Positions 31,452 to 40,836 of a stretch of DNA of 41,881 bases are shown here, in pieces. Position 1 is the stretch's first letter. Each line of letters starts with the position of its first letter. Both the position numbers and the translations under genes were made by a program. Source of the stretch: UBA4416 sp044238845 (GTDB lineage Bacteria; Bacteroidota; Bacteroidia; B-17B0; Aurantibacillaceae); contig JBIICN010000030.1 of assembly GCA_044238845.1 (NCBI GenBank), forward strand, positions 1 to 41,881, in the 5' to 3' direction. Below the pieces are notes generated by a model. The model saw nothing but the letters and a program-made list of their open reading frames with translations. It did not search any database and was not told where the DNA came from.

Positions 31452-33551
31452 ATGAGAAAAATTAGTATCCTTTTTATAATTTGTTTTGGACTCAAGGCTT
31501 CCGCTAACAAAATTTCGGCAGCCTTTGAGGCGCTTTCTATTTACGACTACTTTAAAGCGAAACAACTATTTTATAAAAGCTTCTCAAAATATCCTTGTGA
31601 ATCATCTTATGGACTAGCAATAATTTACTATAGAAATGACAATCCTTTTTCTAATATTGATAGCGCTGCCAAATACATCGCCATTAGCAAAACCAATTTT
31701 AAAGATACCCTTACCTACTCTTTATTTCAAATTAACCAAAAAACAATTCAATCCTTAGCTGTTAATATTGGTAACAAAGGCATAGAGAAATATTCTAAGA
31801 CCAAATCTGTTGAAAGCTACAATGCATTCCTATCTCGCTATTATTTTTCTGATAGCATTTTGTTAGAGAAAACTTTTTTAAAACGTGACGAAATAAAATT
31901 AACAGAGGCCATTGGTTCACAATCAAGTAAACATATCGATGAATTTTTACTTCAGCATCCACAAAGCACATTATATCAAAAAGCAAAAAAATTATTTTAC
32001 GATTTTCAATACACTGAAGAAACACCTGATAAAACAATTTATCAATATCAAAAATTCATCAAACAGTTTCCAAATAGTCCCAACATATTTTTTGCCGAAA
32101 AAAATTTATTTAATTTAATTCAAACATTTCATTCAAGTGATAGCTTAAATAACTTTATAAAAAATTATAGTACTAGCCTCACTCGAGAAGCCGCTTGGAA
32201 ATTGCTTTACAGCACGTCTGTTAAATCATATAACAAAGAAGAACTCAGTGATTTTTTAATGAAGTATCCTGATTATCCTTTTAATGAAACTATACTTAAG
32301 GAGATTGCCTTGTCAGAAAACATTTTATTGCCGTTAAAAAATACCGACGACAAATATGGCTATATTGATACGATTGGAAACTGGGTCATAGGCCCGCAAT
32401 TTGATGATGCCTTAGTGTTTAGTGAAGGCTTTGCCGTTGTAACTAAAAACAATAGCTATTATTATATTAACAAAGAAGGAAATAAAATTTCGGAACTTTA
32501 TACGGATGAAATAGAAAGTTATAAAAATGGTGTTGCCATCATAAAAAAAGAAAGTAAATCTTATCTTGTTAATCGCACGGGGCAAATTATTACAAAAGGA
32601 TACAATGACCTTAATGAACTCTCTGATGGTTTATTTACTTGCCGAACTGATCAGGCTGCAGGAGCTATAAATACAAAAGGAGAAACAGTTATTCCATTTA
32701 TATATAAATCTTTAGGGAAATTTAAAAGAGGATATGCTAATTACGAAAAGTATGACTCATTAAATAAATTTGGATTGATTAGTGTTACCAACCAATGTTT
32801 ACCGCCTTTATGGGATTGGATATCGGCTGTAGACACAAACAATATTGTGATTGTAAAAAATAAAAATAAATTCGGAATATTACATGTAAATGAGCAACTA
32901 CTACTGCCAACAGATTATGATTACATAGTGCATTGTGTTAATGAAATTTACTTAGTGGTAAAAAATAATTTATATGGTTTTTACAACATAAAAGACAAGT
33001 GCTTTGTAACTTCTATCGACTATAATTTTAATATATCACTTAGTCCCAGCGATTATACTAATGGAAAATATTATAAATTAATAAAAAACAATGAAGTGGC
33101 ATTGGTTGATGCTAATGGACGATACAGCATCAACTTTGGTAATTATTCAGATTTGTTTTTCGCTAAATGTGATATCATTAGAGTTCAAAAAAATAATAAA
33201 TTTGGTTTTATTGATAGAAAATTAAAAGCAATTACTCCTTTTGAATTTGAAAAAGCAAGTGATTTTGAAAATGATTTAGCTATTGTGTTTAAATCAAACA
33301 ACACCATGCTTATTGATAAATCAGGTAAAGCACTATACTTTATCAAAAACGGAGTACTAAAAAAGTACGATCAAAAATTGTATTTAGTAAAACTAAATGA
33401 GTTAATGGGTTTGATAGACAATTATGGCATGCTAGTATTAAATATTGAATTTGAATCGATTGATAAAATTCACAATGAACTTTTTGTGTGTAGCAAAAAC
33501 AATGAGTTGTTTTTGTTTAATAGCAAAACACAGGTGTTAAAAAAACTATAA
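31452..33551 (+). CDS. WG-repeat protein with signal peptide
   Basis: A 699-residue exported protein. Residues 1-18 are a signal peptide (MRKISILFIICFGLKASA). Residues ~20-290 are helical, probably TPR-like. From ~297 on, WG-type repeats of about 40-50 residues follow: KYGYIDTIGNWVIGPQFDDALVF, then NKFGLISV, NKFGILHVNE, NLYGFYNIKD, NKFGFIDRK and LMGLIDNYG. Such repeats form beta-solenoid or propeller-like surfaces for protein contacts. No enzyme motif is seen. It is convergent with the histidine kinase, with one base between the two stop codons and no terminator there. Confidence 0.85.
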   Translation: MRKISILFIICFGLKASANKISAAFEALSIYDYFKAKQLFYKSFSKYPCESSYGLAIIYYRNDNPFSNIDSAAKYIAISKTNFKDTLTYSLFQINQKTIQSLAVNIGNKGIEKYSKTKSVESYNAFLSRYYFSDSILLEKTFLKRDEIKLTEAIGSQSSKHIDEFLLQHPQSTLYQKAKKLFYDFQYTEETPDKTIYQYQKFIKQFPNSPNIFFAEKNLFNLIQTFHSSDSLNNFIKNYSTSLTREAAWKLLYSTSVKSYNKEELSDFLMKYPDYPFNETILKEIALSENILLPLKNTDDKYGYIDTIGNWVIGPQFDDALVFSEGFAVVTKNNSYYYINKEGNKISELYTDEIESYKNGVAIIKKESKSYLVNRTGQIITKGYNDLNELSDGLFTCRTDQAAGAINTKGETVIPFIYKSLGKFKRGYANYEKYDSLNKFGLISVTNQCLPPLWDWISAVDTNNIVIVKNKNKFGILHVNEQLLLPTDYDYIVHCVNEIYLVVKNNLYGFYNIKDKCFVTSIDYNFNISLSPSDYTNGKYYKLIKNNEVALVDANGRYSINFGNYSDLFFAKCDIIRVQKNNKFGFIDRKLKAITPFEFEKASDFENDLAIVFKSNNTMLIDKSGKALYFIKNGVLKKYDQKLYLVKLNELMGLIDNYGMLVLNIEFESIDKIHNELFVCSKNNELFLFNSKTQVLKKL

Positions 33552-33552
33552 C

Positions 33553-36500
33553 CTAATTTTTAATCATGGGAAATACAATGGTGAAAACTGTTCCCTGATC
33601 TAAAGCTGTTTCAAACGAAATAGTTCCATTAAATGACACAACAGAATTTTTAACCATGGCCAGTCCTAATCCTGTTCCCGTTGACTTGGTAGTAAAATTT
33701 GGAGTAAACAATTTATGCTTTACGTCATTGGCAATACCACAGCCATTATCTTTTACTTTTATTGTAACAGTGCCGCCTGATGTATAAGCCAAAATATCTA
33801 TTTTTCCTTTTCTATCTTCAGGAATAGATTGTTCGGCATTTTTAAGCAAGTTGGTAAAAATTCTCAAACATTGTTCTTTATCTGCCATTACTAATAAGGA
33901 ATCTGTGGCATTTAAAACAATTTCGCAAGCAGTGTTTTGTTGAAATAAATGAGTTACATTTTGCAACACATCAAATAAATTTACTTCCTCTAAATTTGCA
34001 TTTGGCAACTTAGCAAAGTTTGAAAACTCAGTAGCGATATGAGATAAAGTATCTATTTGCTCTATCAACATTTGTGATACTCTATTTACTCGCTCATTAA
34101 TATCATCTGGATGTGTTTCAACAACGCGTTGCAAATGTTGAATATTGAGTTTCATAGGAGTTAAAGGATTTTTTATTTCATGCGCCACTTGTTTTGCCAT
34201 TTCTCTCCACGCACTTTCCCTTTCTGATTGGGCTAATAACTCCGAACTCTTTTCAAGTTTTACTAACATATTATTGTACTCCGTCACCAAATTGCCAATC
34301 TCATCGTTCGATTTCCACTGCAAGGCCTCATTAAATTTACCAAACTGAATGTTTGAAATTTGCTGTTTAATAATTCGCAAGGGCTTTGTTAAGAGGTTCG
34401 AAACTAATAATGCAATTAAGGTAGTAATAGCAAATAATATCGTATAGATATTCATTAAGGTGGTTAAATAGGCCGTTAATTCTTTTTCTAAATCTTTTTG
34501 ACGAGAAAAATAAGGCAAGTTAATATATCCTAAGAGTTTATCATTTTTGCTATAAAAAGGAAGGTAAGCTGATAAATATTTAAGAGAACCTATGTTTTCT
34601 TTTTGAGAATAATTAGCGCGTATACTTTTTGTAAAACTCCTAAAAGCAATAGGATTCATGAATTTAGAAACTAAGCCTTGCTCGTAAATAGCGGGTTGAG
34701 AAGTGGCATAAAGCATCCCCTGTTTATTAAATAAAGAAATATCACTACCAAATAATTGCGACAATCGTTTTAATCGATAAGACGTGACGTCCTTATAAGT
34801 CGGTTCTAACGACTCCTGTTGACCAATGTTTTGTTGCAACTCTCTTAACACAGATTGAGACTTTGAAATTAAATCTTTCTCGTTTTTTATTTCAAACTGA
34901 CTATTTACTACCCAAATAGTGCCAATTACTACTCCAGCTAACGACAAAACCACTATAGATACTAAAATAAACTGTATTCGATTATTTAAAGAACTAAAGC
35001 GCTGACTTCTTTTTATAATGATGGTATTAAACCAAACACTAAATAAAACTAATAATGAGAAAAAAATAAATAGATAGGAATTTGATGTAAACCGTCCCCA
35101 CATACCAAATTCTTTATCAGTAATAATAATTGACACATTTTTTTTTGGCGTATATAAAAAATGTTCGTAACCATCATTTGTGGATGACTTAAAAGAATGT
35201 TGATTGATAAATAAAGGATATTGATATTCCCCAAATGTGTTTAATAGTTTATTAGATTCATAAACAGCATAAGATATTTTTTTTGACTCTAGCTTATTTT
35301 CGATTGATTTATCTAGCAACAAATCTGGAAAAGCACCTAAATTTACAGCTAATTTGGGCTCTAGTTGCAAATAAAGATGAAATGTTTTATCTGGATTTTT
35401 ATTCACATCTTCAATATCTATTTTTGCAATATATCTGATCGACTTTTTTTCTTTATCTATAAAATATAAATCATCGCAAATAGTTTGAAACCCATCTTTT
35501 TCAATTTGTTCTTTAAAATAATCTTCATTAAGATATGTTGAATTTAAATGAACAAAAATAGGCGTACAATCATTTTTAAATAACGACATGATAATTTCAT
35601 ACCTTTCAAAATAACCAGTAAAATTAATTTGCCTTAAACTTTGTTCAATTTGCTCGCTGCTTAAAGGCAATAGTGATAACAAGTTTTTTAATTGTACATC
35701 TTTTTTAATGGCCGAACTAATTTTTGTAAACTCGTTTTCGGCAATTACATCTTGCCTATCTGTTAAACTTAAAGAAATAGCTTCGAAAGTTTGTTTTTTA
35801 TTTAGTTGTTCATCCTTACTAAATAATGATGAAACAATAAAGGTGGTTGTTAAAACTATTAATCCAATATTAATAAAATTATAGGAAGCCTTAAACACTC
35901 TAAGAAACAACGATATAGAAACTAATAAAATAGGCCATAAAAACTCGAGATAATTAATTTGCTTAAAATGGCATACAACACTAGTTAAAACAACCAAGGT
36001 TAATAATATAAATGAAACCAATGGCCTAAAAAAATTAAGTTGTAATAAAGCAATAATAACTTTTTCGAGACAAAGATAAAAGGCAAAAATAAGCAAACCT
36101 ATAGATAGCAAACCAACTAAACTATAAGTACTAAAATTAAACAGTTCATTAATATTATAGGAAATGGTTGAGTTATTTACCAAACTATAAATCAATAAAC
36201 GAATTTGAATTGAAAAAAACGCAATAATAAATGTAAACAATAGTATAAAAAAGCTATTTTTTACTTTAGTATTTAAGTGTATAACAACATCCAGTTTATA
36301 AATTAAAATAGCAATTAAAAATAATAAACCACTATTAATTAATACATCTCCCAAATACGAAAAGTAAAATGAAGATGCATCTGCAAATAATTTAGTATCA
36401 TATAAACTACTATTATAAAAAGCATTAGGAATTTTAAAATAAATCATTCCTGTACGCACTGCTAAAATAGTGCTTACAAAGGCTACTAAAAAAAAAGTGT

Positions 36501-37218
36501 TATTGCTAATTATCCTTTTTAAAAACAAAAACAAGCCCCATAATAGCAATAAAGAAGATATTACATATAAAAAACAAACATATCCGTTAACTACGTTGCT
36601 TTTATATAAACCATCACTTCTATAAACTTCAAATAAGGGAGCACCAAATTTTGATTTAACGGCATGATTTAAATAATTAATCGGAACTACTAATTTGGTA
36701 TTTTCGGGTAATTGAAGCCAAGCATTAAAATTATTATTTAAATATTGGTTTTCGAAATCATATTCAGGCTTAATTGAAATTAAAGCAACAATTGTATAAT
36801 TTTTTTGAGAACTTGTTTTTTGTTTGATAAACTCATACCAACCATTTCTAATTTTGATAAGTTGCACATTTGTTTCATTGGTATATTCAAATAAATCAAC
36901 AGCAGGTTGATTATCTGTCCAAAAGCATAAACTATCGTTTTGATAGACATAAATGGCAATTCCCTCTTTCTTATATAAATCTGCTATATTAGCCTGATAT
37001 TTTACAAAAAGGTCTTTGGGGCTAATTGTTTTTAATGCCTCAGATAACAAATCTAGATTAGATTTAGCGATGCCTTCTTTGGCATGTACATTAATTTCGG
37101 CTTGCTGAGCTAACTCTTTTGTGGTGGTATTATTACTCTGCGACAGGAAATACGCAAAAATGCTGCAAAAAATGCCACAAATAAAGATAGCATATAATTT
37201 AAAAGGGCGTGTTTCCAT
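33553..37218 (-). CDS. very large membrane sensor histidine kinase
   Basis: A 1221-residue protein. It has one N-terminal membrane helix, a first extracytoplasmic region (about 30-210), a cluster of about eight membrane helices (about 215-470), a second extracytoplasmic region (about 470-700), two more helices and a third short sensor loop (about 765-905). A further membrane helix and HAMP (LLTKPLRIIKQQISN) follow. The kinase core is complete: H box AHEIKNPLTP (phospho-acceptor H1013), N box NLLKNAEQSI, G1 VKDNGCGIA and G2 TGTGLGLAMVKN, resembling NtrY-type kinases. No response regulator is adjacent, so it is an orphan. The signal is unknown. Confidence 0.92.
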   Translation of the reverse strand: METRPFKLYAIFICGIFCSIFAYFLSQSNNTTTKELAQQAEINVHAKEGIAKSNLDLLSEALKTISPKDLFVKYQANIADLYKKEGIAIYVYQNDSLCFWTDNQPAVDLFEYTNETNVQLIKIRNGWYEFIKQKTSSQKNYTIVALISIKPEYDFENQYLNNNFNAWLQLPENTKLVVPINYLNHAVKSKFGAPLFEVYRSDGLYKSNVVNGYVCFLYVISSLLLLWGLFLFLKRIISNNTFFLVAFVSTILAVRTGMIYFKIPNAFYNSSLYDTKLFADASSFYFSYLGDVLINSGLLFLIAILIYKLDVVIHLNTKVKNSFFILLFTFIIAFFSIQIRLLIYSLVNNSTISYNINELFNFSTYSLVGLLSIGLLIFAFYLCLEKVIIALLQLNFFRPLVSFILLTLVVLTSVVCHFKQINYLEFLWPILLVSISLFLRVFKASYNFINIGLIVLTTTFIVSSLFSKDEQLNKKQTFEAISLSLTDRQDVIAENEFTKISSAIKKDVQLKNLLSLLPLSSEQIEQSLRQINFTGYFERYEIIMSLFKNDCTPIFVHLNSTYLNEDYFKEQIEKDGFQTICDDLYFIDKEKKSIRYIAKIDIEDVNKNPDKTFHLYLQLEPKLAVNLGAFPDLLLDKSIENKLESKKISYAVYESNKLLNTFGEYQYPLFINQHSFKSSTNDGYEHFLYTPKKNVSIIITDKEFGMWGRFTSNSYLFIFFSLLVLFSVWFNTIIIKRSQRFSSLNNRIQFILVSIVVLSLAGVVIGTIWVVNSQFEIKNEKDLISKSQSVLRELQQNIGQQESLEPTYKDVTSYRLKRLSQLFGSDISLFNKQGMLYATSQPAIYEQGLVSKFMNPIAFRSFTKSIRANYSQKENIGSLKYLSAYLPFYSKNDKLLGYINLPYFSRQKDLEKELTAYLTTLMNIYTILFAITTLIALLVSNLLTKPLRIIKQQISNIQFGKFNEALQWKSNDEIGNLVTEYNNMLVKLEKSSELLAQSERESAWREMAKQVAHEIKNPLTPMKLNIQHLQRVVETHPDDINERVNRVSQMLIEQIDTLSHIATEFSNFAKLPNANLEEVNLFDVLQNVTHLFQQNTACEIVLNATDSLLVMADKEQCLRIFTNLLKNAEQSIPEDRKGKIDILAYTSGGTVTIKVKDNGCGIANDVKHKLFTPNFTTKSTGTGLGLAMVKNSVVSFNGTISFETALDQGTVFTIVFPMIKN

Positions 37219-37291
37219 TTGTATTATATGGCAATTTACTGTTTTTTAACTAATTTTTTGAGACTAAAAATTATTTTTTTGAAGTTTTAAG

Positions 37292-37299
37292 TATATTTG
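37292..37299 (+). promoter_or_regulatory. -7 promoter box upstream of the TMTC-like gene
   Basis: TATATTTG matches TAnnTTTG exactly, 22 bases before the ATG at 37322. A TTTG at 37278-37281 is too close to be its -33 partner. Confidence 0.5.
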
Positions 37300-37321
37300 T
37301 GTAATAACACCTTATTTTTTT

Positions 37322-39559
37322 ATGGCTAAACAAACTACTAGTGCAAAACAACCTGTTTTTACAGAGTTAAAAAACACCTTTCATTTTTTTCCGTTTAAAA
37401 ACCAAACGGCTCCTTTTATAGTTATTATTTTACTTGGGTTAATTTTTAACTTAACTTCTTTAAATAATGAATATGCTTTGGATGATGGTATTATTATTCA
37501 CCAAAACGATCACGTAATTAAAGGGATAAAAGGTATTAAGGACATTATGACCAAAGATGCCTACGAAAGTTTTTATCGCCGAATGAATGCTACCGATCAA
37601 TTAGCCGGTGGTCGTTACCGTCCGTTATCTGTTGTAAGTTTTGCCATTGAGCAAGAATTTATTGGAGCTTATCCAAAAGATGGGTTATATCCTGCTCAAT
37701 GTTGGGATACCAACGGAAACAAAGTAAATGATGTAGAAGAAGATATTAATGATGATGGTGTATTTAACGAAGTGGATTGCCAAGTAAAAGGTGCCTCGTT
37801 AAGACACTTTGTAAATATTATCTCTTTAATTATTGGCGTAATGTTGTTGTACTTATTTTTTAGAAACTACATTTTTAAAGAATGGCATGATTTGGCCTTT
37901 TTAGCCGCTTTAATATTTTTAATGCACCCAATACACTCCGAAGCTATTGCTAACGTAAAAAGTAGAGATGAGATTTTTTCACTCATATTTATCTCTTTAA
38001 CCTTCTTTTATTCGTTTAAATTTATGAACGAAAAAACTAATAAAAATTTATTTTTAGCAGCCTTCAACTTCTTACTAGCCTTATTATCTAAAGAATACGC
38101 TGTGGTATTGGTGATGTTAATTCCAATTGCTTTTTTTGTGTATGGCGAAATTAATTTTGATCCAAAAACATTTTTAAAATCAAAAGAATTTAAACAAGCT
38201 GTTTATGTATTTGGTGCTTTCTTTATTTGTGCCATATTAATGTTAATGGTAAAACGTAATTCGGATATGCATATCCAGCCAGGACAAAAAGCAACTACCT
38301 CATATTGGTTATTCCCATTTGTGTATTTAATTGTAGGCGTTGGATTAATAAGCTCCAAAATCAAAACAAAATTCGCCACCTTAATGAGCTGGCATTTCTT
38401 TATCATGTTGTTTTATTTAGGAATGCGTTTGGTAGCGGTGAAATTAAAACCTGGCGTGCCTGATACGGAGATTTTAAATAACCCATACTTATTAGCAACT
38501 CAGCAAGAACAATGGGCCACTAAAGTATTTGTATTATTAAAATACTTCACATTATGCTGGTTCCCTCATCCATTATCATCTGATTATTCATTTAATACTA
38601 TTCAGTTCCGCACCTTTGCAAGTTGGGATACTTTAGTATCACTAGTATTACACATTGGCTTACTGATAGCTGGCGTAAAATTAATTTTAAAGAAACATAC
38701 CTTAGGATTTGCCATTGCTGTTTACTTTGCCTTTTTATTAATGATTGGTAATATTTTAATGGATATTGGAGCAACCATGGGTGAACGTTTATTATTCCAT
38801 TCAACCATTGGATTTGTGATTGCCTTTGCATGGTTAATATTAAAAGGAGTAGATAAAATACCAGGAACATTAATGACAAAACGAGTAGCTTTCTTTTTAT
38901 TACTTGGCACCATGACATTTTTATATGGATGCAAAACTTGGGAGCGTAACTGGGATTGGAAAAACGATATCACTTTATTCTTAAAAGATGTGGAAACTGT
39001 TCCAAACTCAGTATTAGTATTAGGAAATGCTGGAGCACGTTATATTGATTTATCTGACACTAAAAACTTTGTAGCTAAACGCGAAGAATCTTTAGAAAAA
39101 GGAATCAAATATTTAAAACACGCTATTGAGTTACATCCGCGTTACGTGAATGGATACTTAAACTTAGGTTTAGGTAGCTACAAATTAAAACGCGATAGAG
39201 ATGCCTTATTTTACTGGAAACAAGCCGAGTATTTATATCCTAACAATCCGTATTTAAGAAACTACTATATTGTTTTTTATAACGATTTATTAAATAGAGG
39301 ATATCAAAAAGCTCAACGTGGCCAATTGGATAGCGCTATTTACGAATTAAGAAAAACCATTATTTTAGATAAATTAAATCCAGAAGGATTTTACAATTTA
39401 GGCGGAGCATATTACCAAAACAAACAATACGATAAGGCTAAATACTATTGGGAACAATGTATTAAAATTAAACCAGACCATGCGCAAGCAAAAGCTGGCT
39501 TATCAACCATTGTTACCGTAACGGTACCAACACCTGCGCAGCCAGTAGCTAAGAAATAA
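37322..39559 (+). CDS. TMTC-like GT-C membrane glycosyltransferase with C-terminal TPR repeats
   Basis: A 745-residue protein. The first membrane helix (32-46) is followed by YALDDGIII, with the acidic pair D54-D55 typical of GT-C enzymes, then RYRPLSVVSFAIEQ. Ten or so membrane helices follow, with HPIHSEAIANVKSRDEI matching the second conserved loop of TMTC and related O-mannosyltransferases. Three to four TPR units close the protein (GIKYLKHAIELHPRYVNGYL, AIYELRKTIILDKLNPEGFY, AKYYWEQCIKIKPDHAQAK). A loop at 127-153, between two cysteines, is full of Asp and Asn in a calcium-loop pattern (DTNGNKVNDVEEDINDDG). It probably transfers a sugar from a lipid carrier to proteins outside the membrane; substrate unknown. 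Confidence 0.82.
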   Translation: MAKQTTSAKQPVFTELKNTFHFFPFKNQTAPFIVIILLGLIFNLTSLNNEYALDDGIIIHQNDHVIKGIKGIKDIMTKDAYESFYRRMNATDQLAGGRYRPLSVVSFAIEQEFIGAYPKDGLYPAQCWDTNGNKVNDVEEDINDDGVFNEVDCQVKGASLRHFVNIISLIIGVMLLYLFFRNYIFKEWHDLAFLAALIFLMHPIHSEAIANVKSRDEIFSLIFISLTFFYSFKFMNEKTNKNLFLAAFNFLLALLSKEYAVVLVMLIPIAFFVYGEINFDPKTFLKSKEFKQAVYVFGAFFICAILMLMVKRNSDMHIQPGQKATTSYWLFPFVYLIVGVGLISSKIKTKFATLMSWHFFIMLFYLGMRLVAVKLKPGVPDTEILNNPYLLATQQEQWATKVFVLLKYFTLCWFPHPLSSDYSFNTIQFRTFASWDTLVSLVLHIGLLIAGVKLILKKHTLGFAIAVYFAFLLMIGNILMDIGATMGERLLFHSTIGFVIAFAWLILKGVDKIPGTLMTKRVAFFLLLGTMTFLYGCKTWERNWDWKNDITLFLKDVETVPNSVLVLGNAGARYIDLSDTKNFVAKREESLEKGIKYLKHAIELHPRYVNGYLNLGLGSYKLKRDRDALFYWKQAEYLYPNNPYLRNYYIVFYNDLLNRGYQKAQRGQLDSAIYELRKTIILDKLNPEGFYNLGGAYYQNKQYDKAKYYWEQCIKIKPDHAQAKAGLSTIVTVTVPTPAQPVAKK

Positions 39560-39580
39560 GCTTTAATTATTATCTATTTA

Positions 39581-39610
39581 AAAGGCGAGAAAATTTTCTC
39601 GCCTTTTTTT
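39581..39610 (+). terminator. strong intrinsic terminator
   Basis: AAAGGCGAGAAAA (39581-39593) and TTTTCTCGCCTTT (39594-39606) are perfect complements, giving a tight hairpin with an AATT tip and a T run to 39610. It lies 22 bases after the TMTC-like gene and isolates it from the recombinase. Confidence 0.93.
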
Positions 39611-39624
39611 ATACGTTTTACTTT

Positions 39625-39659
39625 TTGCTACAATTTATAGCAACATCGTGCTACAATTT
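39625..39659 (+). promoter_or_regulatory. paired direct repeats upstream of the recombinase (operator or core-site candidate)
   Basis: TGCTACAATTT occurs at 39626-39636 and again at 39649-39659, 23 bases apart (about two helical turns). The first copy also forms the inverted repeat TTGCTA...TAGCAA (39625-39630 with 39638-39643). The block ends 16 bases before the recombinase ATG. It could bind the recombinase itself, as an autoregulatory operator or an attI-like site. Confidence 0.4.
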
Positions 39660-39675
39660 TTAGGAAATTTGAAAT

Positions 39676-40812
39676 ATGATTAAAGAGTTAACTATTGAAC
39701 ATCTAGTTCACAGAGATAGCCCTCGAGTGTTTTTACGTTTTGAAAAAGATGCTGAAGCAGGAAATTTAGTAAGAAATTTACTCAACGGAAAATGGAGTGC
39801 TACGCAGTGCGCTTGGCATATTTCCTATGAAGAAAGGGTGTTTGAAAAGGTATGTGATTTGTTTTACAAGTATGATGTAAGGGTATATTTAAAGAACGAA
39901 TACCAAGATCGCACATCCGTTTCGCACCAGAAATATCCTCTTACAACCGCATCAGTTTTACCCCCATTATCAACCGAGGCCATAGCAAAACTAAAAGAAT
40001 TTGATATGTGGATGAAGGCGCGACGCTATAGCGAAAATACGGTCCATACTTATACAAATGCCCTCAGTGTGTTTTTAAATTTCTACAATAATAAAGCTAT
40101 TTGCGAAATAAGTAATGACGACCTTATTAAATTTAATAACGAATTTATATTAGCTAATAAATTTTCGGCATCTTATCAAAATCAGGTAATTAATGCTATT
40201 AAACTATTTTTTAGAATCGTAGAACTAAAAATGATGCGTCCCGAATTAATATATAGACCAAAAAGTCCTAAATTACTGCCAAACGTGCTTAGTAAAGAAG
40301 AAGTAAAAGCTATATTAAATACTCCTAGTAATATTAAACATAAGGCCATGTTGAGTTTAATATATAGTTGTGGCTTGAGGCGTAGCGAGTTGATAAATTT
40401 AAAGTTAACAGATATTGATAGTAAACGAGGTTTGGTAATTATCAGGCAATCGAAAGGGAGAAAAGACAGGGTGGCCCCATTGTCGGACAAAATATTGGAA
40501 CTTTTGCGCACATATTACAATTCGTATAAGCCAACTTATTGGTTATTTGAGGGTCAGGATAAAAAGAGCCAGTATGACGAAAACAGTTTGAGTAGTGTGT
40601 TAAAACAAACTTTAGAGAAATGTAAAATTAATAAACCCGTAAGCTTACATTGGCTAAGGCACAGTTATGCTACTCATTTATTAGAGAACGGAACCGATTT
40701 AAGATACATACAAGAGATTTTGGGACACACCAGTAGCAGAACAACAGAAATATACACGCATGTGAGTAATCGAAATATTCAAAGAATTTGCTCGCCTTTT
40801 GATAACTTATAA
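39676..40812 (+). CDS. tyrosine recombinase, relative of integron integrases without the IntI-specific insertion
   Basis: A 378-residue site-specific recombinase. Residues ~1-95 are an extra N-terminal domain seen in a Bacteroidota group. The SAM-like core-binding domain follows (about 103-190, MKARRYSENTVHTYTNAL), then the catalytic domain with all active residues: Arg in SCGLRRSEL, Lys in SKGRKDR, His/Arg in LHWLRHSYATHLL, His in ILGHTSSRTTEIYTH and the nucleophile Tyr in EIYTHV. The end reads ICSPFDNL, like the SPLD-type ending of integron integrases. The extra alpha-helical insertion that defines IntI between the Lys and the HxLRH box is absent. It stands after a strong terminator and 24 bases before a Bro-N gene. 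Confidence 0.9.
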   Translation: MIKELTIEHLVHRDSPRVFLRFEKDAEAGNLVRNLLNGKWSATQCAWHISYEERVFEKVCDLFYKYDVRVYLKNEYQDRTSVSHQKYPLTTASVLPPLSTEAIAKLKEFDMWMKARRYSENTVHTYTNALSVFLNFYNNKAICEISNDDLIKFNNEFILANKFSASYQNQVINAIKLFFRIVELKMMRPELIYRPKSPKLLPNVLSKEEVKAILNTPSNIKHKAMLSLIYSCGLRRSELINLKLTDIDSKRGLVIIRQSKGRKDRVAPLSDKILELLRTYYNSYKPTYWLFEGQDKKSQYDENSLSSVLKQTLEKCKINKPVSLHWLRHSYATHLLENGTDLRYIQEILGHTSSRTTEIYTHVSNRNIQRICSPFDNL

Positions 40813-40836
40813 TCTGAATTTTTAATATATTTAACT

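Noticed and set aside
40182..40511. Minus-strand 109-residue open frame within the recombinase gene
   Set aside because: It lies antisense inside a well-supported coding sequence and has no recognisable features.
39676..40812. Canonical integron integrase IntI
   Set aside because: The IntI-specific helical insertion between the catalytic Lys and the HxLRH box is missing, so it is called a relative only.
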